DNA from: a virus
Virus record (IMG/VR): IMGVR_UViG_3300030450_000247
Location: 1 to 26,469 of that record
Reading direction: 5' to 3' (one strand)
Length of the DNA stretch: 26,469 nucleotides
In this document: piece by piece, positions 17,619 through 25,621 of the stretch
Numbering within the stretch: position 1 is the stretch's first letter
Layout of the letters: every line of letters starts with the position of its first letter
Position numbers and translations under genes: made by a program
The notes under the pieces: generated by a model
Databases searched by the model: none
Told to the model about the DNA's origin: nothing
What the model saw: only the letters and a program-made list of their open reading frames with translations

Positions 17619-20503
17619 TAGGTTTCTCGGTACTTCCTAGCTACATCAAAATACAAGCCCGTCCATTCTAAAGCAACGAACTTAGCTTGATCAATACTGT
17701 CGTTTACTACTTCTACTGTAACTTGATCATTCTTACTTTGGATATAGGAACGAAACTTAGCTTCTTCAAAATCAGACTTTTGACCAACTATGATATTGGC
17801 ATTTAAAGGATCTCTACGATCAAATTCATAAGTAATTTTATCTCTATACTTTGGGGTCACATCTACTGTAAAATACCTAGCATCATTATAGTAGACATCC
17901 AGATAACGTAACTGAAGTCTACCAGTACGATTACCGATAAAAGTGTTGTCCGTAGCCGTTTTGCTATAAGGCATGAGTTGAGGTGGACTAAACTTAAATG
18001 TAACGGTTTCACCAAAGGCCCAAGAAGATCCACTGAAATCACCCAAACTATCCAACACAAAACTATTAACCCCAGCAGGAATAGACGCAGCCACGATCCA
18101 ACGTTTTTCAGCTTCATTATTATCTGTTTTATCCTTTTTAATAATGACAAACTGACTTGGGTTTACAGTGTAATAAGGTAAGGTAACTGTTGTCTTATTA
18201 GTTGCACCACTATATGCAAAAGAAGCAGTACCTATATCTGTAGTAATCGTACTAGATAACTGCCTATCCAATAGGAATAAAGCATCCTCTGACTGAGGAG
18301 GTCTAGAAGCATTGAGTCCTTCTAAATAATATCTTGTTTGACTATTCTCTGTATATTTAGCAACTGTGTATAATGTACCTTCAACAAAATCAGCCCAATA
18401 TAAGCTCTTATTAGGGAAGGTCCATTTAGACCAAGCATTCTGTCTATTAGTTAAAGAACCGCCTGAAGCCTCCCAGAAAAATTGATATACATATAAAGAA
18501 TTAGGATCGTCTTTACTTAGAACTATTAAATATTGATCTGTTCTACTAACAGCTAAAGAGTCTACATTCTTAGGTATATACTTAGGAACTGTCTCTGTAA
18601 TTACAGCAGTCTGTCCGAGGTTAATACCAACAGTACGGTCAGTAGTAATAAAAGTATGTAACCCTGTGAAGTCACCCTCTTTAACAGGGAATATAACTTG
18701 AGGTCCAACTTGCTGCGGCTTAACATTTGACTCCATACTAATAGAACTAATCCTACCTACAGAAGCAGTTTCTGGAGAAAATGTAACGTTATCACCAGAG
18801 TAAAGTCTGAACTGGTTTTCGTTAGAAAATAGGACCAACTCATCCTGCTGCTGTAGAGCATAATTAAGTACAGCTACATCATTACTAACTGCTGTTAAAT
18901 CTATAGGATCATTATCTAAAACTTGTAAAGCTGATTGCTGCCAAAAATTATAATAAGCACCAGCTTCACTAAGAATTATATTCTCTCCACTTATGAAACC
19001 TAATCTATTCTTAAAGAAAACAAGGTCTGTAATCTTATTAGTTACAAATGAAGGTCCAGCTAACTCATCATCATCTCCTGCTAATCTCTCTGTCCATTTA
19101 GCTAATTTTATAGTTGTAGAGCCATCAGTATAAGTAGAGCCATCAAAAGGTTGTACTGTAAATCTTGTTAATCCTGAATCATTCTTGTAATAAACAAAAG
19201 AATGAGGCATTGTAGAATCATCTAGCTTACCTGCTGTACCCCATCCACCAACTTCTTCCCAAGTACCTCTACCAAAAGTACCAGCAACAGTAGTGTTCTC
19301 AGCATTAAATTTAAGATAATAGGAGCTTTGATCTGCAGCTCCATCTGGAGCAACTATAACTTGATAACCTTCCCAAGAAGTGCTTGGTAATTCAACTATA
19401 TTAGTAACCTGATTTGAAAAACCAGACATCAGTGTATTACCTCTAGCATCAGAAGCTACAAAACTTTTTATGGATCTAGAAGCACTAGCTAGTCCTATAT
19501 TTATTTGAGAATCTTGTACGCTAAAGGTTAGATGATTACTCGTATCTGCTGTGTTAAGAGCAGACTGAAGATCAGTAGCTATTGTTTGGGTACTTACTGC
19601 AGTACCTGACGATAAAGTAGCTGTAGTTATATTTGCATTTACTGTGTCTCCATTATCAAGTTCTATAGCAACTTCATACTTAGTATTGTAGTCAACAAGT
19701 TTTATCCATAATTGAGCCTTAATAGGTACATAGCTACTACTGATATAACCTATATTGTATCTAGTTAAAGTTTCAGAAGCGTCATATGCAGTATTTTTTT
19801 GGATATTAGTTACAAACACATAATCTTGAAATGATGTAGATCTAAATCTATCTCTAGCTCTACCTGAGCCTCTAAAGTATTCAAGATTAGTAGTAGTTAC
19901 TCCTGCAAAGATTTGTTCAACAGGTACTACACTTGGAAGTATTCCAGTAAGAGGTTCTATATTAGAAACTCCTGCTACAAAAGTTTTAGGAGAATCAATA
20001 GTAGCTGTAACTCCACTAGCACTAGCTGTTGTATCCTTATCTATTGTGAAAGTTGTAGCTCCAATTTCTGTAATTGTTGAACCTGAAGGAATACCATTAC
20101 CACTTACTCCAGCTCCTACAAATAAATCAGTAATTCCTCCAGAGGTTATTGTAATTACAGATGTACTATTAGTTGTTACTGTTTTGGTAACAGTCCTACT
20201 ATCATCAGCAATTATTAAAACAAATCTCTCATCCGTACTTCTGTTGTAAACAAAATACCAAGCTTCATCCCATTTAATAGTTCCTGTTAAGTTATTTCCT
20301 GGAGTACCATGACCATCGTATTTAGTTAGATTATCTATACGCTTTAAAGGTACAGAACCTAATCTCTTTTTAAGACCTTCAACAAGATCACAATTAGCAT
20401 TCTCAAGAGTTTTAGCAAACCCAGGTAAAACAAAACTATTAGCTTGTTGATTTACCCCTTTATTAAGAGGACCAATTACTTGGCTAAAAAGTTCTCTAGA
20501 CAT
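17618..20503 (-). CDS. 12: Tail tubular protein B (nozzle)
   Basis: This 961-aa protein (T7 gp12 is 794 aa) overlaps the gp11 stop by one base (TAATG). The near-identical landmark FFKNRLGFISGENIILSEAG with a following NDPIDLTAVS at about 496-530 matches T7 gp12, as do the opening GPLNKGVNQQ, GRLQLRYLDVYY late in the protein and EWTGLYFDVARKYR at the C-terminus. It forms the distal nozzle of the short tail and contacts the fibres and gp11. Residues about 104-171 are Thr/Ser/Gly-rich (TNSTSVITITSGGITDLFVG, then GVSGNGIPSGSTITEIG). They do not resemble T7 gp12 but do resemble a small beta module found in many repetitive surface and phage proteins, so this is probably an insertion. The identification is secure. 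Confidence 0.95.
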   Translation of the reverse strand: MSRELFSQVIGPLNKGVNQQANSFVLPGFAKTLENANCDLVEGLKKRLGSVPLKRIDNLTKYDGHGTPGNNLTGTIKWDEAWYFVYNRSTDERFVLIIADDSRTVTKTVTTNSTSVITITSGGITDLFVGAGVSGNGIPSGSTITEIGATTFTIDKDTTASASGVTATIDSPKTFVAGVSNIEPLTGILPSVVPVEQIFAGVTTTNLEYFRGSGRARDRFRSTSFQDYVFVTNIQKNTAYDASETLTRYNIGYISSSYVPIKAQLWIKLVDYNTKYEVAIELDNGDTVNANITTATLSSGTAVSTQTIATDLQSALNTADTSNHLTFSVQDSQINIGLASASRSIKSFVASDARGNTLMSGFSNQVTNIVELPSTSWEGYQVIVAPDGAADQSSYYLKFNAENTTVAGTFGRGTWEEVGGWGTAGKLDDSTMPHSFVYYKNDSGLTRFTVQPFDGSTYTDGSTTIKLAKWTERLAGDDDELAGPSFVTNKITDLVFFKNRLGFISGENIILSEAGAYYNFWQQSALQVLDNDPIDLTAVSNDVAVLNYALQQQDELVLFSNENQFRLYSGDNVTFSPETASVGRISSISMESNVKPQQVGPQVIFPVKEGDFTGLHTFITTDRTVGINLGQTAVITETVPKYIPKNVDSLAVSRTDQYLIVLSKDDPNSLYVYQFFWEASGGSLTNRQNAWSKWTFPNKSLYWADFVEGTLYTVAKYTENSQTRYYLEGLNASRPPQSEDALFLLDRQLSSTITTDIGTASFAYSGATNKTTVTLPYYTVNPSQFVIIKKDKTDNNEAEKRWIVAASIPAGVNSFVLDSLGDFSGSSWAFGETVTFKFSPPQLMPYSKTATDNTFIGNRTGRLQLRYLDVYYNDARYFTVDVTPKYRDKITYEFDRRDPLNANIIVGQKSDFEEAKFRSYIQSKNDQVTVEVVNDSIDQAKFVALEWTGLYFDVARKYRET

Positions 20504-21138
20504 TAGCGGTTTAAAATATCAGGACCAAAAACAGTTGTCACACGACCACCATACATATCATCAGGACCACTAATGAAGTTATAGTTTTGTGCCATATCTT
20601 CAGTACGTTTAAGTAACTGAAGAGCTTTTTCCTCATCATCTGCGGTATAGCTTTCTATACTACTGGAAGTAACTGCACGATTAGCAAATACTCTTGCAGC
20701 TTTAATTACAATATAACGCTTACCTGTTTCTGGTATATCATCCCAATCTAATTCTTCTACAATTTGAGCTATTAAATCACTTGTGCTACCTGTCATTGCT
20801 ACAGATAAACTTGTTCTTAAATCATATGTACTTTTCACTCGATCATATAATTTAGTACCACGAAGAACAAAGCGTTGTGATGGATAAGAAAGAGGATTAA
20901 ATCTTACAGCAAGAGTATTAGCACCAAGAGTTGAGTGACCATTACTGTCTAAAGGAATTGCATCATATAGTCTAGTATTCCATGACCATCCATTACCTTG
21001 AACTTCTGAACTTATTTCATCAATAATACTTTCAGCTAAACTCACATCTCCAGTTAAGGGTGCTGTTAGTTGATTAACAGGAGCTTCTCCTATTACTGAT
21101 AAAAGAGTATTTACTGCTTTGAGTTTTGTAGTAGCCAT
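20503..21138 (-). CDS. 11: Tail tubular protein A (adaptor/gatekeeper)
   Basis: This 211-aa protein is the first gene after the capsid terminator. The N-terminal motif AVNTLLSVIGEAPVNQL (residues 8-24) matches AVNDILASIGEPPVSTL of T7 gp11. GNGWSWNTR, LYDRVKSTYDL and YIVIKAARVFANR later in the protein fit the same family. The length is close to T7 gp11 (196 aa). The protein forms a ring of subunits linking portal and nozzle. No strong Shine-Dalgarno sequence is visible before the ATG, which lies just 3' of the terminator hairpin, so its expression may rely on readthrough transcripts. The stop codon overlaps the gp12 start in TAATG, suggesting coupled translation. Confidence 0.95.
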   Translation of the reverse strand: MATTKLKAVNTLLSVIGEAPVNQLTAPLTGDVSLAESIIDEISSEVQGNGWSWNTRLYDAIPLDSNGHSTLGANTLAVRFNPLSYPSQRFVLRGTKLYDRVKSTYDLRTSLSVAMTGSTSDLIAQIVEELDWDDIPETGKRYIVIKAARVFANRAVTSSSIESYTADDEEKALQLLKRTEDMAQNYNFISGPDDMYGGRVTTVFGPDILNR

Positions 21139-21145
21139 ATATTAA

Positions 21146-21175
21146 ACAAAAAGGGGAAACTTTACGCCTCCCCTT
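21146..21175 (-). terminator. Rho-independent terminator after the capsid gene
   Basis: On the minus strand an AAGGGGA/TCCCCTT stem of 7 bp (21175-21169 with 21157-21151) encloses an 11-nt loop and is followed by TTTGTTT. It lies between the major capsid and tail tubular A genes, the position of T7 T-phi. The U tract is interrupted by one G, so termination is probably partial, which would raise capsid transcript over the tail genes. Confidence 0.8.
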
Positions 21176-21206
21176 ATTGTATTAGGTTTTAACTGAAACT
21201 TACAGT

Positions 21207-22619
21207 TTAGTATGGATTACCATCATGAAGTAAGCTTACGCAGCAATCAGGACGGAGTATTCCGTGTCCAACTGCATATGAAGCAACCATCATGGTGGAC
21301 TGAGTCATTGCTTTGTACTCAGAACCAGTCATCTGCATTGAGAGGTCTTTAAGTGCAACAGTACCAACGGCTTCTTTTGTGAAGCAAAGACCGAACAAGT
21401 TAGCAACGCTTGAAGTGTTACCTTGCTCATCCTGCCAATAATCGTTGTATCCTGCAGCAGCTTGTCCATCAGAACCGTCTCTACTATTTGTATAGTTAGG
21501 ACGCTCACCTCTAGTTGTAGCAGCTTGGTTATCAAGTCCAACGTATGTTTGACCAGATGTGTAGCTGTTAATTCCTAGATGGTTAGATAGGCGAACCTCG
21601 AAACCAGCAACACGGGCTACATTGTTACCCTTGAAGGTTCCGTTCTGTCCACTTCCACCGTTCCAATCAGTATTAATTGCTCTGTCAGAGTTGATGACAT
21701 CATAATAGGCGCCTGGGGTTAGAACAACCACACGGCCATCAGATGGAGCATCCTTCTCATCAAGTGCTTGACAAGCTTTGTAAAGGTTCTCAACAATAAG
21801 ATCACCTCTAGCGTTTCTGTCAGCAGCACCATTCAGGTTAATACCTGTGTATGATGTTCCTCCAGGAAGCTTGTTAAGTACGAATAGACGCTCTCCAACT
21901 GTAAACGCTGCATTAGCACCAGTACCAATAGCACTGATTGGGTTAACAACGAATGTTGCTGCACCGTTAGATGGAGCTGTAGTTATAACAGCATAAGCAC
22001 CAGAGTCTTCACCATAAACAGTTGTACCAACAGCCCAGTAGCTTAGTTCAGCAGTCTGGAAGTTAGCTGACAGTGTAATGGTGTTTGTACTTACAGAAGC
22101 ATAAGTAGCAGCGTTCAACTGGAATCTCTTTGAATCCCAATCATCAACACGACCATCAGACTCAGAAGCAGAAAGAAGTGTACGAGCTAGGCGCTTATCA
22201 TAGCTTCTGGCAAGTGCTCTTCCTAATTCCTTACTATAGATTGACCTCACATCCCAATGGAGTTTGGCTTCATCTAAATCATACAAACTAACATCTGCGA
22301 CAAGTAGATCATCAATTGTAATAATTTTTGATCCAATCTCACCTTTGTTGCCTTGGCCTGTTATCCAGTCACCTGGTCGGTGATATCGACTTGAAAAGCG
22401 ACCCGTAATTGGAAATTCTGCGGATTTTCCTGAAGAGATTGTCCTCTTCATGGTTAGATCTTTGAAAATCGTTTCCCTATTGAAGGTAGTTAGTACCTCC
22501 CCTGAGAAGATTTTCAGGAAGTTCGCATTCTCCCTTTCATAATTTCCAGCGGCAGCGTTGGCGTTATATTGTACGCCATTAACACTACCTAATCTAGAAA
22601 TCGATGAAAAATCAGGCAT
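21207..22619 (-). CDS. 10: Major capsid protein
   Basis: This 470-aa protein sits between the scaffold and tail tubular A genes and matches the T7 gp10 family in order and content. Landmarks include an N-terminal arm (1-40), IFKDLTMKRTISSGKSAEFP (51-70), GELGR-like helices (ELGRALARSYDKRLARTLL, 131-149), NLYKACQALDEKDAP (278-292) and VVLTPGAYYDVINSDRAINT (298-317), then a C-terminal VGTVALKDLSMQ. It forms the HK97-fold icosahedral shell. It is about 125 residues longer than T7 gp10A (345 aa). Much of the excess is a beta-rich Thr/Ala/Gly stretch at about 165-255 that looks like an inserted domain. The ribosome binding site reads TAGGT, 7 nt before the ATG. No slippery sequence for a gp10B-type frameshift was seen near the stop. 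Confidence 0.93.
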   Translation of the reverse strand: MPDFSSISRLGSVNGVQYNANAAAGNYERENANFLKIFSGEVLTTFNRETIFKDLTMKRTISSGKSAEFPITGRFSSRYHRPGDWITGQGNKGEIGSKIITIDDLLVADVSLYDLDEAKLHWDVRSIYSKELGRALARSYDKRLARTLLSASESDGRVDDWDSKRFQLNAATYASVSTNTITLSANFQTAELSYWAVGTTVYGEDSGAYAVITTAPSNGAATFVVNPISAIGTGANAAFTVGERLFVLNKLPGGTSYTGINLNGAADRNARGDLIVENLYKACQALDEKDAPSDGRVVVLTPGAYYDVINSDRAINTDWNGGSGQNGTFKGNNVARVAGFEVRLSNHLGINSYTSGQTYVGLDNQAATTRGERPNYTNSRDGSDGQAAAGYNDYWQDEQGNTSSVANLFGLCFTKEAVGTVALKDLSMQMTGSEYKAMTQSTMMVASYAVGHGILRPDCCVSLLHDGNPY

Positions 22620-22722
22620 CGAAATTACCTAGAAAAAATAGATTAGTGTGATAAGACTTACGTCACCACTGCTGTTATCTCCTCAGAGGCAACAATTTTA
22701 CATAAGCTATACTTATGATACC
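22620..22722 (-). promoter_or_regulatory. Intergenic leader upstream of the capsid gene, candidate promoter region
   Basis: At 103 bp this is the largest intergenic gap in the window. On the minus strand it carries, in order, a perfect inverted repeat CATAAG-TATAG-CTTATG (22717-22701), a short palindrome CCTCTGAGG (22690-22682) and an AT-rich leader with the capsid ribosome binding site. In T7-like phages this is the usual site of a strong late promoter. I could not match a known phage RNA polymerase promoter consensus, so promoter activity is an inference from position. Confidence 0.35.
22701..22717. repeat. Perfect 6-bp inverted repeat downstream of the scaffold gene
   Basis: CATAAGCTATACTTATG on the plus strand has 6-bp perfect arms and a 5-nt centre, beginning 5 bases past the scaffold stop on the transcribed strand. 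It lacks a following U tract, so it is more likely an operator-like or RNA-processing element, or chance in AT-rich DNA, than a terminator. Confidence 0.5.
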
Positions 22723-23355
22723 TTAAAATCTAGGGCTAAGTATATCGCTCCTTGACATTTTATCCTCTACGTCTTTTGTATAAGCAGCGTCATGTAAATA
22801 ACGTGGATCATTCATAGCACTCTCTACCTCCGCAGTAGAACGATAAACATCTGTACTGTTATTAGATAACCTACCGCTAACAAGTTCAGGTTCTACACCA
22901 GAATTTTCTCTAAAAGCAAAGTAAACAGATTGAAGTGCATTCCTAGCACGAAAGTAATCTCCACTATTAACTTCTCTGTTATAGGCGTTTAACTCTTCTT
23001 GATCTAGATTTTTTTGTGCCCAATCCTGAGCAGATTTAAAATTATCCTGACCACCAATACTGTCAACAATGGTGGTTTCTTGTTCATCACTTAGTTGTAC
23101 TGATTGAGGTTCCTCAGTCTGAACCTCCTCACTTTCCTCATTCTCTTCTGTTTTAGTTTCGTACCCAGTATTGGAATTACCTCCAAGTTTCTTTTCAAGC
23201 TCTTGATAAGCATTGAGAAGTTCATCGGCAGTCTTAAACTTTCCACCAATGAGTTCCTCCTGCTGACCTTCTTGTTGAGGCTCCTTACCATCAATGATCT
23301 GTTGGTCCTGTTCATTAAAAGAACTGGTTTCCTGCTCTTGAACATTAACTTCCAT
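22723..23355 (-). CDS. 9: Capsid assembly scaffolding protein
   Basis: This 210-aa acidic, Gln/Glu-rich protein lies between the portal region and the capsid gene. The N-terminus (1-36) is disordered and Q/E-rich. GGKFKTADELLNAYQELEKK (37-56) is a motif often seen near the start of scaffold proteins of marine T7-like phages. A second acidic low-complexity stretch follows (63-90), then helical segments (QDNFKSAQDWAQKNLDQEEL, about 100-119), and a C-terminal part with Arg and Lys that would contact the capsid inner surface. It is shorter than T7 gp9 (307 aa). The ATG lies 2 nt after the stop of the 59-aa gene. It directs capsid polymerisation and is then expelled. The call rests on composition and synteny, which together are strong. 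Confidence 0.88.
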   Translation of the reverse strand: MEVNVQEQETSSFNEQDQQIIDGKEPQQEGQQEELIGGKFKTADELLNAYQELEKKLGGNSNTGYETKTEENEESEEVQTEEPQSVQLSDEQETTIVDSIGGQDNFKSAQDWAQKNLDQEELNAYNREVNSGDYFRARNALQSVYFAFRENSGVEPELVSGRLSNNSTDVYRSTAEVESAMNDPRYLHDAAYTKDVEDKMSRSDILSPRF

Positions 23356-23357
23356 GT

Positions 23358-23537
23358 TTAACCAATACGGACAGTTAGATCAGGATACACCCAAGCAGGT
23401 TTTTTTGCTTGAAGCGCCCTTTTATATTGTGCATAAACTTCTGGTTTCTTAGCTTTTAACTCTTCAATAAGAATTTCATATGGAGATTTAGACTTACCCT
23501 TTGGTGGTTCTTCTAGAACTGCTGGCTTAGATTCCAC
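23358..23537 (-). CDS. Small protein between portal and scaffold
   Basis: The preferred start is GTG at 23537. It has AGGAG 6 nt upstream and an 11-nt overlap with the portal stop, giving about 59 aa. An ATG at 23588 in the same frame would add 17 residues (MTQSGQTKKQPLQQEKK) but lacks a Shine-Dalgarno sequence and overlaps the portal by 62 nt. The protein begins ESKPAVLEEPPKGKSK and is Lys/Pro-rich there. It then contains SPYEILIEELKAKKPEVYAQ, continuing with YKRALQAKKPAW, a short helical basic region, and ends VYPDLTVRIG. No T7 gene lies at this point and I do not recognise the family. Its place in the procapsid cluster suggests a head-assembly accessory protein. Confidence 0.75.
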   Translation of the reverse strand: MESKPAVLEEPPKGKSKSPYEILIEELKAKKPEVYAQYKRALQAKKPAWVYPDLTVRIG

Positions 23538-25137
23538 CTTCTTCTCCTGCTGGAGGGGCTGTTTCTTGGTCTGTCCTGATTGAGTCATTTTCAGCTTTAA
23601 TAAGTGCGGCTTGCTTTGCAGGATCATTTTGAGGATCTTGCGCTGCTTGTTGCTGTTGCATCATCATAGCCTGTTGTTGTTGCTCTTGTGCAAGATCGTC
23701 TTCAGACTTGATTAGCTTATAAGTTTCTAAACCATCTGAGGCTGCAAGTCTAGTGATAAGCTCCCTAGTATTAACAAACTGAGCCATCGTCTCTGGACCC
23801 ATAGTTTGAGCTAATGTTTGTATAAATTCAATTAACTTAGCTTTATCATTACCTCTACCCAAGGCATCAAGACCTGTCGTAATACGAGGCTTAACAATAT
23901 TTTTTGGTAATCTAGGTAAACGTTTCTGTCTCTCCATCATTGCCATCTTTCGATGTACTAGAGGTAGTTGCATTTCTACAGAAAGTATAGAATATACGCC
24001 TCCTAATCCTGTCTCCAACTCATTTGCAACCATTCTGATTTCTTCCGCAGTGACTCGGTCCCGTCCTGCTGCTCCAGCTTGAATAGCACTATTAAGTAAG
24101 AACGAAAAGCTCAATCTTTGCTCAATCCTTGCAATAGTATTTAACGCTACTGTAAGGTCAGCTTGTTTCTGCATTTGCAGTGGTGCTACATCGTCTGGAT
24201 TTCCCGCTACAATGGCCCCATTTGCGGCTCTGGCAAGACTATCTGGCCTTGTAGTACCATTCGGGTTACAGAGAAATAAAATCCGTGCTGACGCTGCACT
24301 ACCTTCAACGATAGCTTTTGAAAGAAACTCAAGGGATTTAAGATCACCTAGCAGCTCTTCACAGAAACTGCGTCCGTAAGCTTCATGTGCAACACGATAA
24401 AGCCTGAGAGGAATCCAAGGAGATTTCTCTATAGGTGTTGATCCTTGTTGACCTATACGCTTTCCGTAAGCCTCTTGATACCAATAACACTTATCCTTCT
24501 TATGATCCCACTCAATGTAGGTATATAAGAAACAAGTTTGATCTACATATTTACCATCATGTGTTTTCTTAGCTACACCATCTGGTAACACATCTGGACT
24601 TATCTCTTCTCTAACAACTACTTCAAGAATATTTCCTTCTGGATCTCTATTTAAACAAAAAGATTTAAGTGGATAAACTCTAGTACCATTATCAGCTACA
24701 TAAAGTAAAGCATTACCACCAATAATTAAATGCTTGAGTGCTTCAAATAATGCTGTTCTATCTCCTGATTCTTCAATGTCACGCATTACAGCACGTTCCA
24801 TTAAAGATAACTGCTGATCAAAATTAGATTGTAAATCTTTATAATTTTCTAACTCCTGCTGGAGTTTCATATCGTCTACTGAAAGACGAAAGAATGCTTG
24901 GTTTGGAGGTAACAAAGCAACTAAAAGTTTAGCTGCTAAATTATTAACACCTCTAGCTCCTAAGCCTTGGTATGTAGTATTGATTTTTGTATATGCATTC
25001 CTACCTGAACTCCTATCGTTATCAGTAATAAGAGTAGGTAGTGTATATTTACTACACTCAATTGCTCTATCTAGATAAAGACTTTTTTCAGGCTCTAAAG
25101 AACTATATCTACCTTCTGCGGTAAATTTTTTAGACAT
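23527..25137 (-). CDS. 8: Head-tail connector (portal) protein
   Basis: This 536-aa protein has the same length as T7 gp8 and clear similarity along its whole length. Matches include GARGVNNLAAKLLVALLPPN (60-79), ALFEALKHLIIGGNALLYV near 130-150, AYGRSFCEELLGDLKSLEFL near 255-275, RVTAEEIRMVANELETGLGG then VYSILS (about 360-385) and ITTGLDALGRGNDK near 415-430. It forms the dodecameric ring at the capsid vertex through which DNA is packaged and ejected. The C-terminus (about 483-500) is Gln/Met-rich (QEQQQQAMMMQQQQAAQ). Translation starts from a strong GGAGG embedded in the end of the preceding gene. Its 3' end overlaps the following small gene. Confidence 0.97.
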   Translation of the reverse strand: MSKKFTAEGRYSSLEPEKSLYLDRAIECSKYTLPTLITDNDRSSGRNAYTKINTTYQGLGARGVNNLAAKLLVALLPPNQAFFRLSVDDMKLQQELENYKDLQSNFDQQLSLMERAVMRDIEESGDRTALFEALKHLIIGGNALLYVADNGTRVYPLKSFCLNRDPEGNILEVVVREEISPDVLPDGVAKKTHDGKYVDQTCFLYTYIEWDHKKDKCYWYQEAYGKRIGQQGSTPIEKSPWIPLRLYRVAHEAYGRSFCEELLGDLKSLEFLSKAIVEGSAASARILFLCNPNGTTRPDSLARAANGAIVAGNPDDVAPLQMQKQADLTVALNTIARIEQRLSFSFLLNSAIQAGAAGRDRVTAEEIRMVANELETGLGGVYSILSVEMQLPLVHRKMAMMERQKRLPRLPKNIVKPRITTGLDALGRGNDKAKLIEFIQTLAQTMGPETMAQFVNTRELITRLAASDGLETYKLIKSEDDLAQEQQQQAMMMQQQQAAQDPQNDPAKQAALIKAENDSIRTDQETAPPAGEEGGI

Positions 25138-25615
25138 TTAAGCCTCCAGCAGTACCAGATCCTTGAGAATAGCTAGAACCACCTAAACCAGATTTCATAG
25201 ATAAACCAGTTCTTAATGATGTAGGAGTGCCATGCTTTTTACGAGTACGGCTAGCTACTTTAGTTTTATTCTTTTGAAGAGCTATAGCAGATGCTAATTT
25301 GTTTTGTTGTATAGCTAAAGCAGATGAAGTTTTCTGCTGTGCTATTGATTGTTGAGCTGTTGCTTTTGCCTGTAATGCTTGTGCTTTTAATTGATCAGAT
25401 TGTTGTTTGGATTGTTTTAGATTAGATTCAAATTGTAACCGACTCTGTTTAGAATCGAGTTTCATTTGAGCTAACCTAGCTTCAGCTTGCTTCTTAGTTT
25501 CAGCAGCTTGACTTTCAAATTGTGCTGCTTGCCTCTTAGCTGCTTGTGCAGATTTATACCCTGAATAAAGGGTAGCTCCTGCGTTTAAAAAAGTGGCTGC
25601 TGCTAACCAAGACAT
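25130..25615 (-). CDS. Coiled-coil protein upstream of portal, T7 gp7.3-like
   Basis: This 161-aa protein has a hydrophobic N-terminus (3-19: WLAAATFLNAGATLYSG), a long Ala/Gln/Lys coiled-coil region (20-118) with no proline, a basic patch (TKVASRTRKKHG) and a Gly/Ser-rich end finishing GTAGGLNV. It lies immediately upstream of the portal gene and overlaps it by 8 nt. T7 gene 7.3, a virion protein ejected into the host or bound to the tail, holds the same position and also ends in a basic then Gly-rich sequence closing in SSGGGINI. The shared position and terminal pattern support a gp7.3-like assignment. The coiled coil is longer than anything in T7 gp7.3 (99 aa). Function by analogy: a minor virion protein needed for adsorption or ejection. 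Confidence 0.7.
   Translation of the reverse strand: MSWLAAATFLNAGATLYSGYKSAQAAKRQAAQFESQAAETKKQAEARLAQMKLDSKQSRLQFESNLKQSKQQSDQLKAQALQAKATAQQSIAQQKTSSALAIQQNKLASAIALQKNKTKVASRTRKKHGTPTSLRTGLSMKSGLGGSSYSQGSGTAGGLNV
25138..25147 (-). promoter_or_regulatory. Strong portal ribosome binding site inside the upstream gene
   Basis: GGAGG (25147-25143), five bases before the portal ATG, is formed by the two glycine codons of the GGLNV terminus of the upstream protein. It is the clearest Shine-Dalgarno sequence among the junctions examined, where many starts have none. Confidence 0.8.
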
Positions 25616-25621
25616 AATATT

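Noticed and set aside
21180-21260. Possible minor capsid (gp10B-like) frameshift at the end of the capsid gene
   Set aside because: No slippery heptamer was seen near the stop, and the sequence beyond it leads straight into the terminator with no long alternate frame.
22620-22722. Match to a known marine T7-like RNA polymerase promoter (Syn5-type core)
   Set aside because: Neither the GGGCACCCGTAA-type core nor a T7-type consensus was found on the minus strand of this gap.
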